A stretch of 16,466 nucleotides of DNA, taken from Actinomycetes bacterium (GTDB lineage Bacteria > Actinomycetota > Actinomycetes > Mycobacteriales > Micromonosporaceae). Below the pieces are notes generated by a model, which was not told the origin of the DNA, ran no database searches, and worked only from the letters and a program-made list of their open reading frames with translations. The stretch is from the NCBI GenBank assembly GCA_023402505.1, contig JAEYGD010000161.1, positions 1 to 16,466 on the forward strand. The letters run 5' to 3'. The position numbers and the translations under genes are program-made. Shown here piece by piece: positions 14,515 to 16,466 of the stretch (position 1 is the stretch's first letter; every line of letters starts with the position of its first letter).

Positions 14515-14558
14515 CGCCGCCGGCCGGGCTGCCCACCGGGGCCGCCCGGCCGGCGGCG
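14515..14558 (+). terminator. Terminator after the small-protein gene
   Basis: CGCCGCCGGCCGGGC (14515-14529) and GCCCGGCCGGCGGCG (14544-14558) form a perfect 15-bp stem with a 14-nt loop, starting 7 nt past the stop at 14508. Confidence 0.75.
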
Positions 14559-14586
14559 TGTCCCTGCCCACCGCCCGGCGGGCGAC

Positions 14587-14592
14587 TACGGT
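14587..14592 (+). promoter_or_regulatory. -10 element of a probable leaderless promoter for the LigD-type polymerase
   Basis: TACGGT ends 7 nt before GTG 14600. The only purine stretch upstream (GAGG) is too close to the start to act as a normal ribosome site, so leaderless initiation fits best. The -35 is not clear. Confidence 0.5.
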
Positions 14593-14599
14593 GTGAGGT

Positions 14600-15571
14600 G
14601 TGGCGACGGCGGCCGAGGAGATCAAGGTCGGGCAGCGGGTGGTGCGCGTCTCCAGCCCGGACAAGCCGTACTTCCCGGAGCGGGGCCTGACCAAGCTCGA
14701 CGTGGTGCGCTACTTCCTGGCCGTCGGCGACGGCATCCTGCGCGCCCTGCGGGACCGGCCGACGATGCTGGAGCGCTGGCCACGCGGCGTCTTCGAGGGC
14801 GCGAAGATCGCCACCCGGCAGGACAGCCGCGGCGACGCCTTCTACCAGAAGCGGCTGCCGGCGGGCGCGCCCGACTGGGTCCGCACCGCGCACATCACCT
14901 TCCCCAGCGGGCGTACGGCCGACGAGGTCGCGCCGAGCGAACTGGCGGTGGTGGCCTGGGCGGTGAACCTCGGCACCCTGCGCTTCCATCCGTGGCCGGT
15001 GTCCAAGGGCGACGTCGAGCGCCCCGACCAGCTGCGCATCGACCTGGACCCGCTGCCCGGCGTCGGCTTCGACCAGGTGGTGCCGGTGGCCCACGAGGTC
15101 CGCGCGTTCCTGACGGAGCTGGGGCTCGCCGGCTATCCGAAGACGACCGGCGGGCGGGGACTGCACGTCTACCTCACCATCGAGCCCCGGTGGAGTTTCG
15201 GTGACTGCCGGCGGGCGGTGCTGGCGCTGGGCCGGGAGATGCAGCGCCGCCGGCCGGACCTGGTCACCACCACCTGGTGGCGCGACCAGCGGGACCGGCC
15301 GGTCTTCGTGGACTACAACCAGATGGCCCGCGACCACACGATGACGTCGGCGTACTCGATCCGGCCGACACCGGCGGCGCTGGTGTCCGCTCCGCTGGAC
15401 TGGTCCGAGCTGGACGACGCCCGCCCGGAGGACTTCGACGTCACCACGATGCCGGCCCGCTTCGCCGAACGCGGCGACCCGCACGCCGGCCTCGACGAGC
15501 GGGCGTACTCGCTGGAACCGCTTCTGGAACTGGCCGACCGGGAAGGGCTGGAGGCCCCACCGGAGCGGTGA
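14600..15571 (+). CDS. Stand-alone LigD-type DNA polymerase/primase (archaeo-eukaryotic primase fold)
   Basis: A protein of 323 residues. The metal-binding catalytic aspartates are Asp148 and Asp150 in RIDLDPLPG, and Asp238 in VFVDYNQMARDHTMTSAYS. KTTGGRGLHVY (181-191) is the nucleotide-binding motif, and LGTLRFHPWPV (124-134) and FEGAKIATRQDS (65-76) match the fold. This is the polymerase domain found at one end of bacterial LigD, which fills gaps during Ku-dependent double-strand-break repair, often with ribonucleotides. Here it is a complete single-domain protein, with no ligase or nuclease module in frame and no Ku gene in the window. Actinobacteria often carry such separate polymerase, ligase and Ku genes elsewhere. 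Start GTG 14600 follows a -10 hexamer. It converges on the next gene, with 33 nt between stops. Confidence 0.93.
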   Translation: MATAAEEIKVGQRVVRVSSPDKPYFPERGLTKLDVVRYFLAVGDGILRALRDRPTMLERWPRGVFEGAKIATRQDSRGDAFYQKRLPAGAPDWVRTAHITFPSGRTADEVAPSELAVVAWAVNLGTLRFHPWPVSKGDVERPDQLRIDLDPLPGVGFDQVVPVAHEVRAFLTELGLAGYPKTTGGRGLHVYLTIEPRWSFGDCRRAVLALGREMQRRRPDLVTTTWWRDQRDRPVFVDYNQMARDHTMTSAYSIRPTPAALVSAPLDWSELDDARPEDFDVTTMPARFAERGDPHAGLDERAYSLEPLLELADREGLEAPPER

Positions 15572-15604
15572 GGCCCGGTCGTCCGCGCCAGGTCCGTCCG
15601 GGGC

Positions 15605-16466
15605 TCACCAGCTGTCGGGGCGGTCCAGGTCGCGGGCCGGCCGGAAGCCGCCGAGGATCACCAGTGCCTCCCGTTCGCTGTAGCCGCTGCCCCACCCGTC
15701 GCGGAACGCCTCGACGAAGAACGACCCGACGGACATCTCCAGCACGTCACTGCCCTGCCGGCGGGCGCGGTACGGCCCGGCGACGAGATCACCGGTCACC
15801 GGCCCGGGGCCCGGCGCGATCGACGCCCGGACCGTCAGCCAGCGGCCCGATCCGTCACCCACCACCAGCGCGCCCTCGGCGAACGGGACCGACCGGGACC
15901 GGCTCAGCGTCACCGAGCACTGGAGCAGCCGCCCTCCGGTCGGCAGCGACACCAGGCCGAACGGCACGACGCAGCGTCGGGCGGCGTCGAACCGGACCCG
16001 CCCCGCGGCGTCCGTCGCGTCGCCGCGAGTGTCCGCGTAGATGTCGAGCTGTGCCCAGAGCCCGTCGGCGGGTTGCCAGCGGACGAACCACAGCCTCCGG
16101 TCACCGGACGGATCGAACCAGGCCACACCCGGCCGGCCGCCGACCCGGACGTCGGCCGGCGGCCCCGGCTGGCCCGCCGACGACAACGTCTGCTGCATCG
16201 CGTCGAGTGTCGCGCGGTTGCGCGCCAGCGCGAACCGGGCCTGACCGCCCGGGCCCCGGAACTCGACGCTCTCCACGCCGCGACCGGCGCTCCAGACGGC
16301 GACCTCCACATCGCTGACCAGGGGGTCGGTCGTGAAGTGCAGCACGCCGGGGTCGGCGCCCACGGCCTCGGGACGCGCGGTGGCGCCGGGCCGGTCCGGC
16401 GCCGCCGGCAGTACGAGCGCGGCGGCGGGCACGGTCGCCCGGTCGTCCGGCGGGCTCTGCGGGAAC
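15605..16466 (-). CDS. Uncharacterised protein, N-terminus outside window
   Basis: The frame is open from the right edge to a TGA at 15605-15607, giving at least 286 residues; the GTG at 16432 is only the first possible start inside the window. The visible N-terminal ~30 residues are a Pro/Ala-rich linker (FPQSPPDDRATVPAAALVLP), which in actinobacteria typically follows a signal peptide, lipobox or single membrane helix, so a surface or lipoprotein location is likely but unseen. The rest is a beta-rich globular region with many Trp/Val/Gly strands (VEVAVWSAGRGVESVEFRG, GVAWFDPSGDRRLWFVRWQP, LWAQLDIYADTRGDATDAAG). I recognise no enzymatic motif. Confidence 0.75.
   Translation of the reverse strand, partial: FPQSPPDDRATVPAAALVLPAAPDRPGATARPEAVGADPGVLHFTTDPLVSDVEVAVWSAGRGVESVEFRGPGGQARFALARNRATLDAMQQTLSSAGQPGPPADVRVGGRPGVAWFDPSGDRRLWFVRWQPADGLWAQLDIYADTRGDATDAAGRVRFDAARRCVVPFGLVSLPTGGRLLQCSVTLSRSRSVPFAEGALVVGDGSGRWLTVRASIAPGPGPVTGDLVAGPYRARRQGSDVLEMSVGSFFVEAFRDGWGSGYSEREALVILGGFRPARDLDRPDSW

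Overview
The window is high-GC actinobacterial chromosome. Third-position GC is strong, GTG starts are frequent, and the set of core genes suggests Micromonosporaceae (Micromonospora or a close relative). That placement is an inference from gene content and style, not from a marker gene. I see no phage, transposase, CRISPR array, tRNA or rRNA, and no stretch over 300 bases lacks a gene. I count 15 protein genes; those at both window edges are cut off.

Layout. 1-353 (+): C-terminal end of an unidentified protein. 368-1207 (-): MOSC-domain protein. 1316-2008 (-): nitrilase-superfamily amidohydrolase. 2108-2908 (+): DedA-family membrane protein. 3081-3500 (+): small cysteine-based phosphatase. 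3573-5846 (-): short class II UvrA-like double ABC ATPase, divergent from a tandem-MerR regulator (6029-6751, +). 6765-7502 (-): SAM-dependent methyltransferase. 7735-9171 (-): glyA, headed by a clear ZTP (pfl) riboswitch at about 9192-9278. 9444-10298 (+): calcineurin-like metallophosphoesterase. 10343-10843 (-): hemerythrin protein. 10957-12423 (-): secreted subtilisin-like protease. 12565-13434 and 13418-14149 (-): overlapping nnrD-like dehydratase and histidine phosphatase. 14269-14508 (+): small charged helical protein. 14600-15571 (+): stand-alone LigD-type polymerase/primase. 15605-16466 (-): uncharacterised protein, N-terminus outside the window.

How the parts work together. This is mostly housekeeping and stress-related sequence rather than one pathway. 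glyA supplies one-carbon units and is probably switched by ZMP/ZTP, the purine intermediate that builds up when 10-formyl-THF is short. The UvrA-like ATPase and the two-HTH MerR protein share a divergent intergenic region with a 20-bp palindrome and repeated GAGACTT half-sites, which looks like a drug- or damage-responsive pair. The histidine phosphatase and nnrD-like genes overlap and are probably translationally coupled.

Regulatory DNA is the most distinctive part. Several genes carry a TAnnnT-type -10 hexamer ending exactly 7 nt before the start codon, the layout expected for leaderless mRNA. GC-rich hairpin terminators separate several units. Intergenic gaps hold inverted repeats (2949-3023, 7622-7673, 9342-9408), one of which can form two mutually exclusive hairpins. 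I did not find a convincing entirely new multi-gene system.
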